NCBI RefSeq assembly: GCF_002920535.1
Contig: NZ_PQSS01000048.1
Coordinates: forward strand, 1 to 57,002
Origin: Streptomyces sp. Ru71
Lineage (GTDB): Bacteria; Actinomycetota; Actinomycetes; Streptomycetales; Streptomycetaceae
Reading direction: 5' to 3'
Length of the DNA: 57,002 nt
The position numbers and the translations under genes are program-made. Positions within the stretch are counted from its first letter, which is position 1; each line of letters begins with the position of its first letter. This document shows positions 44,028 through 51,581 of this stretch, one piece after another. Below the pieces are notes generated by a model, which saw nothing but the letters and a program-made list of their open reading frames with translations, did no database searches and had not been told where the DNA came from.

Positions 44028-45926
44028 GTGTCCGCGACTCTCGCTCCCGCCCCCGTCCCGCTGGCCCCGCACCCGGCACCGCGCCGCCGCACCCGCGTGC
44101 TCGCCCTCCCCGAGGCGCGCTGGGCGCTCGCGGCGACCGTCGCCTACCTGCTCGGCCTCGCGTCCGACCTCGCCGGCCTGCCACCCGTGGCGCACGGCGG
44201 CCTGTACGCCGTCGCCTATGCGTGCGGCGGCTGGGAACCGGCCCTCGAAGGCCTGCGCGCCCTGCGTGAGAAGACACTCGACGTCGACCTGCTGATGATC
44301 GTCGCCGCGCTCGGCGCCGCCGCGATCGGACAGGTGCTGGACGGCGCCCTGCTGATCGTCATCTTCGCCACCTCCGGCGCCCTGGAGGCCCTGGCCACCG
44401 CCCGCACCGCCGACTCCGTGCGCGGCCTGCTCGACCTCGCGCCCGCCACCGCCACCCGGCTGACCGCCGACGGCGAGGAACGCGTCCCGACCGCCCGACT
44501 CGCCGTCGGGGACGTGCTGTTGATCCGCCCGGGAGAGCGCATCGGCGCCGACGGGAGCGTGCTGGACGGGGTGAGCGAGGCGGACCAGGCGAGCATCACC
44601 GGCGAGCCGCTCCCCGTCGTCAAGCGCCCCGGCGACGAGGTCTTCGCCGGCACCCTCAACGGCACCGGCGCCCTGCGCGTCCGCGTCGAGCGCGACCCCG
44701 CCGAGACGGTGATCGCCCGGATCGTCAGCCTTGTCGAGGAGGCATCCCGGACCAAGGCGCCGACCCAGCTGTTCATCGAGAAGGTCGAACAGCGCTACGC
44801 CGTCGGCGTGGTGGCCGCCACCCTCGCCGTCTTCGCCGTCCCGCTCGCCTTCGGCGAGAACCTCACCGACGCCCTGCTGCGCGCCATGACCTTCATGATC
44901 GTCGCCTCGCCGTGCGCGGTGGTCCTCGCGACCATGCCGCCGCTGCTGTCCGCCATCGCCAACGCCGGCCGGCACGGGGTCCTGGTGAAGTCGGCCGTCG
45001 CGATGGAACGCCTCGGCGAGGTCGACACCGCCGCCCTGGACAAGACCGGCACCCTCACCGAGGGCGCCCCCGAGGTGACCGGCGTGACCCCGCTGCCCGG
45101 CTCGGGCCTCGGCCCGGACGCCCTCCTCGCGCTGGCCGCCGCCGCCGAGCACCCCAGCGAGCACCCGCTGGCCCGCGCGATCGTGGCTGCCGCCCGGGCC
45201 AAGGGCCTGCGGCTCGCGCCCGCCGAGGACTTCACGGCCACCCCGGGCCGCGGGGTCGAGGCCCTGGTCGACGGCCACCGGGTGACCGTCGGCCGCGGCG
45301 AGGGCGAGGGCGAGGGCGGCACGGTGGTGGACGTCTCCCGGGACGGCAAGGCCGTCGGCACCCTCACCCTCACCGACCGGCTGCGCGCCGACGCCCCGCA
45401 CGCCACCGCCGCGCTCACCGCCCTCACCACCGCCCCGCCCGTCCTGCTCACCGGCGACACCGCGCACGCCGCCGCCCGCGTCGCCGAGGCCACCGGCATC
45501 GCGGACGTCCGCGCCCGCCTGCTTCCCCAGGACAAGGTCACCGCCGTACGGGAGCTGCAGCAGGCCGGACGCAGGGTGCTGTTCGTCGGGGACGGCGTCA
45601 ACGACGCGCCCGCTCTCGCCGCCGCCCACTCCGGCATCGCCCTGGGCCGGGCCGGCTCCGACCTCGCCCTGGAGACCGCGGACGCGGTCGTGGTGCGCGA
45701 CGAGCTGACCGCCGTACCGGCCCTGGTCCGCCTCTCCCGCACCGCCCGCCGCCTGGTGGTGCAGAACCTCGTGCTGGCCGGGGTCTTCATCACCGGCCTG
45801 GTGCTGTGGGACCTGATCGGGCACCTGCCCCTGCCGCTCGGCGTCGCCGGGCACGAGGGCTCCACCGTGCTCGTCGGCCTGAACGGGCTGCGGCTGCTGC
45901 GCGAGTCCGCGTGGTCGCGGGGCTGA
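44028..45926 (+). CDS. Heavy-metal P1B-4-type ATPase (Co/Zn/Fe/Ni exporter)
   Basis: 632-aa P-type ATPase without an N-terminal HMA domain. Phosphorylation site Asp338 in DKTGTLTEG, actuator ITGEPLPV, hinge GDGVNDAPALAAA. The transport motifs are Ser-Pro-Cys (IVASPCAVVLA, Cys296) and a downstream HEGST at His609, the combination that defines subgroup P1B-4, known to export cobalt, iron, zinc or nickel. GTG 44028 is chosen because a -10 box lies 6 bases upstream (leaderless); an upstream ATG at 43995 falls within the operator. It is paired divergently with the ArsR-type sensor. Confidence 0.9.
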   Translation: MSATLAPAPVPLAPHPAPRRRTRVLALPEARWALAATVAYLLGLASDLAGLPPVAHGGLYAVAYACGGWEPALEGLRALREKTLDVDLLMIVAALGAAAIGQVLDGALLIVIFATSGALEALATARTADSVRGLLDLAPATATRLTADGEERVPTARLAVGDVLLIRPGERIGADGSVLDGVSEADQASITGEPLPVVKRPGDEVFAGTLNGTGALRVRVERDPAETVIARIVSLVEEASRTKAPTQLFIEKVEQRYAVGVVAATLAVFAVPLAFGENLTDALLRAMTFMIVASPCAVVLATMPPLLSAIANAGRHGVLVKSAVAMERLGEVDTAALDKTGTLTEGAPEVTGVTPLPGSGLGPDALLALAAAAEHPSEHPLARAIVAAARAKGLRLAPAEDFTATPGRGVEALVDGHRVTVGRGEGEGEGGTVVDVSRDGKAVGTLTLTDRLRADAPHATAALTALTTAPPVLLTGDTAHAAARVAEATGIADVRARLLPQDKVTAVRELQQAGRRVLFVGDGVNDAPALAAAHSGIALGRAGSDLALETADAVVVRDELTAVPALVRLSRTARRLVVQNLVLAGVFITGLVLWDLIGHLPLPLGVAGHEGSTVLVGLNGLRLLRESAWSRG

Positions 45927-46028
45927 GGGGGGCGGCGGCCGGCCGGCGATCCGGCGAGGCGCAGCCCACGCGGCGTTGATGTCGGATTCCCGCCAGCCCC
46001 CACCGGGTGCGTGGCCGATGCTGGAGCC

Positions 46029-47510
46029 ATGCAGAACGGGATGCACACCGACCGGGAGCGGTGCGTGCGCGCCGTCCAGTCCAAGGACGCGCGCTTCGAC
46101 GGCTGGTTCTTCACCGCCGTCCTGACCACCGGCATCTACTGCCGGCCCAGCTGCCCGGCCGTGCCGCCGAAACCCGAGAACATGACCTTCCACCCGAGCG
46201 CGGCCGCCTGCCAGCAGGCCGGCTTCCGCGCCTGCAAGCGGTGCCGGCCCGACACCAGCCCCGGCTCGCCCGAATGGAACCAGCGGGCCGACCTCACCGC
46301 CCGCGCCATGCGGCTCATCGCCGACGGCGTCGTGGACCGCGAGGGCGTGCCCGGCCTCGCCGCCCGCCTCGGCTACAGCACCCGGCAGGTGGAGCGCCAG
46401 CTGCTCGCCGAGCTGGGCGCGGGACCGCTCGCCCTGGCCCGCGCCCAGCGCGCCCAGACCGCGCGCCTGCTCATCGAGACCACGGCGCTGCCGATGGCGG
46501 ACATCGCCTTCGCCGCCGGCTTCTCCTCCATCCGCACCTTCAACGACACCGTCCGCGAGGTCTTCGCCCTCACCCCCAGCGACCTGCGCGCCCGCGCGCC
46601 GAAGAGCGCCGCGCCCACCGCGCCCGGCACCCTGTCGCTGCGGCTGCCCTTCCGCGCCCCGCTGAACCCCGACAACCTCTTCGGCCACCTCGCCGCGACC
46701 GCCGTACCCGGAGTCGAGGAGTGGCGCGACGGTGCCTACCGGCGCACGCTGCGGCTGCCCTACGGGCACGGCATAGCGGCCCTCACCCCGCAGCCCGACC
46801 ACATCGCGTGCCGGCTCACCCTCACCGACCTGCGCGATCTCACCGTCGCCATCAGCCGCTGCCGCCGGCTGCTCGACCTGGACGCCGACCCGGTCGCCAT
46901 CGACGACGCGCTGCGCGCCGATGCGCTGCTGGCGCCCCTGGTCGACAAGGCGCCCGGCCGGCGCGTGCCCCGCACGGTCGACGAGGCCGAGTTCGCGGTA
47001 CGGGCCGTGCTCGGCCAGCAGGTCTCCACCGCCGCAGCCCGCACCCACGCCGCCCGGCTCACCACGGCCCACGGCGAACCGGTCACCGACCCCGAGGGCG
47101 GCCTCACCCACCTCTTCCCGTCACCCGAGGCCCTCGCCGCGGTGGACCCCGAGACCCTGGCGATGCCCCGCACCCGCCGCACCACCCTCACCACCCTGGT
47201 CCGTCATCTGGCGGACGGCACGCTCCACCTGGGCGTCGAGAGCGACTGGGCCGACACCCGCGCCCGCCTGCTGGACCTGCCCGGCTTCGGACCCTGGACC
47301 GTCGACGTCATCGCCATGCGCGCCCTCGGCGACCCCGACGCCTTCCTCCCCACCGACCTCGGCATCCGGCGCGCGGCCGCCGAACTGGGCCTGCCCGCCA
47401 CCCCGGCCGCCCTCACCGCCCGCGCCACGGCCTGGCGCCCCTGGCGGGCGTACGCCGTGCAGTACCTGTGGGCGACCGACGACCACCCCATCAACTTCCT
47501 TCCCGTCTGA
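46029..47510 (+). CDS. AlkA-type DNA glycosylase fused to Ada N-terminal/AraC domains
   Basis: 493-aa three-part DNA alkylation repair protein. Residues ~10-85 form the Ada zinc/methyl-acceptor domain (GIYCRPSCPA and CKRCRPD supply four Cys), ~95-190 an AraC-type helix-turn-helix (LGYSTRQVERQL, AAGFSSIRTFNDTVREVF), and ~200-490 an AlkA glycosylase with the HhH-GPD motif LPGFGPWTVDVIAMRALG and catalytic Asp in FLPTDLGIRR. It would sense methylphosphotriesters, activate its own operon and excise alkylated bases. Start ATG 46029 has GGAG nearby; ATG 46041 is possible. Followed 18 bases later by the methyltransferase gene. Confidence 0.9.
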   Translation: MQNGMHTDRERCVRAVQSKDARFDGWFFTAVLTTGIYCRPSCPAVPPKPENMTFHPSAAACQQAGFRACKRCRPDTSPGSPEWNQRADLTARAMRLIADGVVDREGVPGLAARLGYSTRQVERQLLAELGAGPLALARAQRAQTARLLIETTALPMADIAFAAGFSSIRTFNDTVREVFALTPSDLRARAPKSAAPTAPGTLSLRLPFRAPLNPDNLFGHLAATAVPGVEEWRDGAYRRTLRLPYGHGIAALTPQPDHIACRLTLTDLRDLTVAISRCRRLLDLDADPVAIDDALRADALLAPLVDKAPGRRVPRTVDEAEFAVRAVLGQQVSTAAARTHAARLTTAHGEPVTDPEGGLTHLFPSPEALAAVDPETLAMPRTRRTTLTTLVRHLADGTLHLGVESDWADTRARLLDLPGFGPWTVDVIAMRALGDPDAFLPTDLGIRRAAAELGLPATPAALTARATAWRPWRAYAVQYLWATDDHPINFLPV

Positions 47511-47528
47511 GGACCTCTGAGGACTTCC

Positions 47529-48011
47529 ATGAAGCAGCACACCGTGATCGACAGCCCGTGCGGCCGGCTCACTCTTGTCGCCGACGACGGCGTCCTGTGC
47601 GGGCTGTACATGACCGAACAGCGCCACCGCCCGCCCGAGGAGACCTTCGGCGACCGCGACCCCACCCCGTTCGGCGAGGCCGAGGAGCAGCTGAAGGCCT
47701 ACTTCGCGGGCGAGTTGAAGGAGTTCACCCTCGAACTGCGCCTGCACGGGACCCCGTTCCAGCGCCGTGTGTGGGAACAGCTCCGCGCGATCCCCTACGG
47801 CGAGCGGCGCACCTACGGCGACCTGGCCGCCGCCCTCGGCACGCCGGGCGCCTCCCGCGCGGTCGGCCTCGCCAACGGCAAGAACCCGGTCGGCATCATC
47901 GTCCCCTGCCACCGCGTCGTCGGCGCCGACGGCAGCCTCACCGGCTACGGCGGCGGCCTGCGGCGCAAGCGGCAACTGCTGGACTTCGAAGGCGGTTCGG
48001 CGCTGTTCTGA
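47529..48011 (+). CDS. ogt: Methylated-DNA--[protein]-cysteine S-methyltransferase
   Basis: 160-aa suicide repair enzyme that moves the methyl group from O6-methylguanine to its own cysteine, Cys127 in the invariant GIIVPCHRVV motif. The helix-turn-helix DNA-binding segment (RRTYGDLAAALGTPGASRAV) and the Asn hinge GLANGKNP precede it. It forms a two-gene repair operon with the Ada-AlkA fusion. Confidence 0.93.
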   Translation: MKQHTVIDSPCGRLTLVADDGVLCGLYMTEQRHRPPEETFGDRDPTPFGEAEEQLKAYFAGELKEFTLELRLHGTPFQRRVWEQLRAIPYGERRTYGDLAAALGTPGASRAVGLANGKNPVGIIVPCHRVVGADGSLTGYGGGLRRKRQLLDFEGGSALF

Positions 48012-48121
48012 CCGACGTGCGCATGTGCTGTGCAGATCCACCGCAGACGCCTCGGCGCGGGCCGGCGGTCATGGGGACCCGTGTTTGGATCTTTCGGCAG
48101 CCAGTACGAAGGGAAGAACCA

Positions 48122-48298
48122 ATGAACTCCGCTATCCAGGTCGAGACCGCCGAGATCACCGAGGCCGAGCTCGACAACGTCGCCGGTGGTCTGGGCGTGC
48201 ACATCGGTGCGGGTCTCGGCGCCGGTCTCGCCGCCGGCACCACGGGGGCCGCCGAGGCGCACCTGTGCGCCCACCTGTGCGTCGAGGTCGCGCTCTGA
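48122..48298 (+). CDS. Double-glycine-leader peptide 1 (RiPP-precursor-like)
   Basis: 58-aa peptide. The N-terminal 23 residues have an acidic leader, ETAEITEAELDNVAGG, ending in Gly22-Gly23, as in class II lanthipeptide and double-glycine bacteriocin precursors. The putative core (24-58) is Gly/Ala-rich with two Thr (TT) and two Cys (LCAHLC). A GAAGGGAAG ribosome site precedes ATG 48122. The shared CAGTACGAAGGGAAG upstream segment and near-identical leader show duplication with the peptide at 48743. No LanM, LanB/C, YcaO or transporter/peptidase gene is in the window, so function is unproven. Confidence 0.75.
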   Translation: MNSAIQVETAEITEAELDNVAGGLGVHIGAGLGAGLAAGTTGAAEAHLCAHLCVEVAL

Positions 48299-48314
48299 CG
48301 AGAGGCCGGCACCC

Positions 48315-48369
48315 GGTGCCCGTGGGTCCGGCCGCGCCACAACCGGCACGGTCGGTGCCCACGGGCACC
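48315..48369 (+). terminator. Hairpin after peptide 1
   Basis: GGTGCCCGTGGG (48315-48326) pairs perfectly with CCCACGGGCACC (48358-48369), giving a 12-bp stem around a 31-base loop, 17 bases after the stop codon. It suggests the two peptide genes are transcribed separately. Confidence 0.5.
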
Positions 48370-48742
48370 ACCGCCGCGCATCGTGGGCACGCCGGCTGAC
48401 GGGCCGCCACCGAGCGGCTGCGAGGAATCTGCACACTCACTGCGCAAGCGCGGACCCCTCCCGCCCCGGGCCCCGTGCGCGGCACTCGATTTTCGCCAAG
48501 TGTCGCCTTCGCCGCGGCCATGGCAAGGCCGCCGGTGTCGCGATGTGGCGAAGCGGATGAAGAAGTCGCCGCGAAGTCGTGGGGGTCTCTCCACAGTTGA
48601 GAACCCGGGACGCGCACGCTCCCCGCGGGCGCCGGCCGTCGACTGGAGACCCGGTCGCGCTCCGTGCTTGTATCCGTCGCGGCCCCGCCTCAGTCCCCAG
48701 CGGGTCCACCCGGTACACCCCAGTACGAAGGGAAGTCCCCTG
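48370..48742. other. Long leader/intergenic region before peptide 2
   Basis: About 370 bases, somewhat less GC-rich, with no credible gene. A CTTGTAT segment at about 48667-48673, roughly 70 bases before the start, parallels GTTTGGAT about 30-40 bases before peptide 1 and may mark related promoters. The last 15 bases before the ribosome site duplicate those of peptide 1. Confidence 0.35.
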
Positions 48743-48955
48743 ATGAACTCCGCTCCGCAGATCCAGACCGCCGAGATCTCCGAGGCCGAGCTGGACGCCG
48801 TCGCCGGTGGCCTGGCCACCCCGCACGCCTCCGTCGTCGCCGGCTCCACGACGCTCACCGACGCCGGCGTGCTGGCCGAGGCCGGCGCGGTCAAGGACAG
48901 CGTGCTCGCCACCGTCGCCGGGATCCACCAGGCGGGCGTCACCGTCTCCTTCTGA
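48743..48955 (+). CDS. Double-glycine-leader peptide 2 (RiPP-precursor-like)
   Basis: 70-aa paralogue of peptide 1: leader QTAEISEAELDAVAGG ending at Gly22-Gly23, then a core (24-70) rich in Ala, Val, Ser and Thr but with no Cys. The core (for example HASVVAGSTTLTDAG) therefore cannot form lanthionines by itself, though dehydration or other changes remain possible. ATG 48743 follows GAAGGGAAG. The leader is much better conserved than the core between the two peptides, the pattern expected of RiPP precursors. A classic T-tract terminator follows. Confidence 0.75.
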   Translation: MNSAPQIQTAEISEAELDAVAGGLATPHASVVAGSTTLTDAGVLAEAGAVKDSVLATVAGIHQAGVTVSF

Positions 48956-48988
48956 TCCGGCGGCCTGACGGCCGTACCGCGGACTCCG

Positions 48989-49032
48989 GCTCCTGGCCGG
49001 CCCGGACCCACCGGGCCGGCCAGGAGCTTTTT
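48989..49032 (+). terminator. Rho-independent terminator after peptide 2
   Basis: GCTCCTGGCCGGCCCGG (48989-49005) is exactly complementary to 49011-49027, a 17-bp stem with a 5-base loop followed at once by TTTTT (49028-49032). It is the only textbook intrinsic terminator in the window and indicates an abundant, tightly ended transcript. Confidence 0.9.
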
Positions 49033-49194
49033 CACGCCCGGACAGGTCAGGCGCCTTTTCACCCCCGCGCCGGACGGCCGGTGGCCATGACCTGTATGGC
49101 TCACCGCGGTCTGCCTCCCGGGTGACCCCGGTGGCGTGAGCGGCGCGCACGCGGGTGTCTGGACGAAGGGAACGCGGGCAGAAGGCGGGAGTCC

Positions 49195-49833
49195 ATGCAG
49201 CGGAAGCACAAGCGCCTCGCGACACCGCGGGCGGCCGGGGTCGCCGGGGTGGTCTTCGCGGTCCTCCTGGCCACGGCGATCGTCCTGATGCGCCTCGCCC
49301 TGCCCGGCGGCGCCGACGGGAGCGACATGACCGCCGACGCCGGCCAGCGCAGCGCCGTGCGGACGGCCCTGGAGCTGCTCCCGTTCGCCGGGATCGCGTT
49401 CCTGTGGTTCATGGGCGCCCTGCGTGAGCAGGCCGGCGAGCACGAGGACCGGTTCGTCTCCACCGTGTTCCTGGGCAGCGGCATCGTCTTCGTCGCCACC
49501 CTGTTCGGCGCCGCCGCGGCGGCCGGGACCGTACTCGCCGAGGGCTCCTCCCAGGGCTCCGCCTTCGGCCGCCACTTCGCCTACGACCTGCTGACCACGT
49601 ACGCCCTGCGGATGGCGGCGGTGTTCATCATCACCACCTCGACCATCGGCCGCCGGCTCGGCGCCCTGCCGCGCCCCCTCGTCGTACTGGGCTATCTGGC
49701 GGGCCTCGCGCTGCTCGCGGTGGGAGCGAACGTGCCCTGGTGCGAACTGGTCTTCCCGGCCTGGGCGCTGATCATCGGCCTGAACATCCTGTGGGGCCGG
49801 CGTCCCGCCGCACGGCCCGCCGACCGGCCCTGA
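49195..49833 (+). CDS. Uncharacterised integral membrane protein
   Basis: 212 aa with a basic N-terminus (MQRKHKRLATPR) and about five to six hydrophobic helices; charged loops include REQAGEHEDR. No catalytic motif is evident and I do not recognise a family beyond generic actinobacterial membrane proteins. GGGAG is a few bases upstream of the ATG. It lies between the peptide genes and the ferredoxin gene, separated from the former by a terminator and from the latter by 108 bases. Confidence 0.75.
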   Translation: MQRKHKRLATPRAAGVAGVVFAVLLATAIVLMRLALPGGADGSDMTADAGQRSAVRTALELLPFAGIAFLWFMGALREQAGEHEDRFVSTVFLGSGIVFVATLFGAAAAAGTVLAEGSSQGSAFGRHFAYDLLTTYALRMAAVFIITTSTIGRRLGALPRPLVVLGYLAGLALLAVGANVPWCELVFPAWALIIGLNILWGRRPAARPADRP

Positions 49834-49941
49834 CCCGGCCGCACCGCCCACCCGAACGGCCCCCTCCCCGTCGCCGCCTCCCGCCCACCCGCCGAGAGTG
49901 GTCGCAGGAGGGCCGAGGCGCCGTCGGAGAGGACCTGTCCC

Positions 49942-50169
49942 GTGGTCAGGATTGCCGTCGATCTGAACCGCTGTCAGGGGTACATGCAGTGCGCATTCCT
50001 CGCCCCAGAGGTCTTCGCCATGCACGGCGAGGAGGCGCTGCTGTACACCCCGGAGGCCGACGAGGCACAGCGCGAGAAGCTGGCCCAGGCCGCCGCGGCC
50101 TGCCCCGTCCAGGCCATCCTCGTCGATGCCGTGGACGCACCGGCCGAGGCGGTGCCCGATGCCCGGTGA
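49942..50169 (+). CDS. [3Fe-4S]-type ferredoxin for cytochrome P450
   Basis: 75-aa ferredoxin with three cluster cysteines: Cys11 and Cys17 in RCQGYMQCAFLAPEVF and Cys54 in AACPVQAI. The residue that would supply a fourth ligand is not a cysteine, typical of actinobacterial P450 partners. GTG start with GGAGAGGA upstream. It overlaps the reductase gene and would pass electrons to the P450 encoded downstream. Confidence 0.9.
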   Translation: MVRIAVDLNRCQGYMQCAFLAPEVFAMHGEEALLYTPEADEAQREKLAQAAAACPVQAILVDAVDAPAEAVPDAR

Positions 50170-51550
50170 CCTCAGCCTGGAACGGCTCCGGCGCGAGGGC
50201 CGCATCGTCGTCGTCGGCGCCTCGCTGGCCGGCCTGCGGGCCGCGGAAGCCCTGCGGGAGAAGGGGTTCGCGGGGTCGCTGACCCTGATCGGCGACGAGC
50301 CCTGCGCACCGTACGACCGGCCCCCGCTGTCCAAGCAGGTGCTGCTGGGCCGGGCCGACGCCGAGCGCACCGCACTGCCCAGGCTCCGCGACGTCGACGC
50401 GACCTGGCGGCTCGGCGTACCGGCCACCGGACTCGACATGGCCGCCCGCCGGGTGCGGCTGGCCGACGGCGACGAGGTGCCCTACGACCGGCTGCTGATC
50501 ACCACCGGGGTGAGGGCGCGACCGTGGCCGCACGAGGCCGAGGCGGAACTCGACGGCGTCTTCGTGCTGCGCACCCGCGACGACAGCGCCGCCCTCGTGC
50601 GGCGGCTCGACGCGTCCCCCCGGAGGGTCCTCGTCATCGGGGCCGGGTTCACCGGCTCCGAGATCGCCTCCGCCTGCCGTGAACGCGGCATCGCCGTCAC
50701 CGTCGCCGAACGCGGCGCGGCCCCCTTGGTCGGCGCGCTCGGCGGGGTGGTCGGCGCGGTCGCCGCCGAGATGCAGCGTGAGCACGGTGTGGACCTGCGG
50801 TGCGGGGTGATGGTGACCGCGCTGGAGGGTGATGCCGCGGGACGGGTGCGTGCCGCGCACCTGTCCGACGGCTCCACCGTGGAGACCGACGTGGTGATCG
50901 TCTCGCTCGGTGCCCTGCGCAACACCGAATGGCTCGCCGGCTCCGGGCTCGGCGCCGGCCCCCGCGGCATCGCCTGCGACGCCGGCTGCCGCGCCTTCGA
51001 CATCCGGGGCATCGTGACCGACGACATCTACGCGGCCGGTGACGTCGCCCGCTGCCCGCACCCCCTGTTCGGCTACCAGTTCCTGTCCCTGGAGCACTGG
51101 GGCAACGCCGTCACCCAGGCCGGGATCGCCGCGCACAACATGCTCAGCGAGAGCACCGACCGCCTCCCGCACCTGGAGGTGCCGGCGTTCTGGTCCTCCC
51201 AGTTCGGCGTCAACATCAAGTCGGTCGGAGTGCCGTCGCTGGGCACGGAGATCCTCATCGCGCAGGGCTCGCTGAAGGAACACCGGTTCGTCGGCGTCTA
51301 CGGCTACCAGGGGCGCGTCATCGGCGCGGTCGCCTTCGACCAGGCCCGGTGGCTGCCGTTCTACCAGGAGCTGATCGAGACCACCGCGCCGTTCCCGCCG
51401 CCGTATCCCACGGTGGACCGGCGCCCGGACGGACAGCGCCCCCTCGACGCGGACTTCCCCGACCCGTCGGTCCCCACGCACGGCCCCACCGTGACCCTCA
51501 GCGGATACTCGCCGGCCGATCGCCGGATGACGTTCACCCCGGCGCACTGA
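50159..51550 (+). CDS. Ferredoxin reductase (NAD(P)H, FAD; BphA4/CamA type)
   Basis: 463-aa flavoprotein: FAD motif IVVVGASLAGLRAAEALREKG, CAPYDRPPLSKQ, NAD motif VLVIGAGFTGSEIASACRERG and YAAGDVARCPHP. This is the oxygenase-coupled NADH-ferredoxin reductase fold. ATG 50159 overlaps the ferredoxin gene by 11 bases. Together with the ferredoxin and P450 it forms a complete three-component electron chain in one operon. Confidence 0.9.
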   Translation: MPGDLSLERLRREGRIVVVGASLAGLRAAEALREKGFAGSLTLIGDEPCAPYDRPPLSKQVLLGRADAERTALPRLRDVDATWRLGVPATGLDMAARRVRLADGDEVPYDRLLITTGVRARPWPHEAEAELDGVFVLRTRDDSAALVRRLDASPRRVLVIGAGFTGSEIASACRERGIAVTVAERGAAPLVGALGGVVGAVAAEMQREHGVDLRCGVMVTALEGDAAGRVRAAHLSDGSTVETDVVIVSLGALRNTEWLAGSGLGAGPRGIACDAGCRAFDIRGIVTDDIYAAGDVARCPHPLFGYQFLSLEHWGNAVTQAGIAAHNMLSESTDRLPHLEVPAFWSSQFGVNIKSVGVPSLGTEILIAQGSLKEHRFVGVYGYQGRVIGAVAFDQARWLPFYQELIETTAPFPPPYPTVDRRPDGQRPLDADFPDPSVPTHGPTVTLSGYSPADRRMTFTPAH

Positions 51551-51581
51551 CCGCCCGGCCACGAGGACCCGAGGACTCGCC

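Noticed and set aside
43605..47111. Long minus-strand open frame across the metal ATPase and AlkA genes
   Set aside because: Shadow of plus-strand genes; only its last ~83 codons (the ArsR remainder) are real.
48122..48955. Calling the two leader peptides lanthipeptides
   Set aside because: No LanM/LanB/LanC/LanKC gene is present and the second core has no cysteine; only the leader resembles class II precursors.
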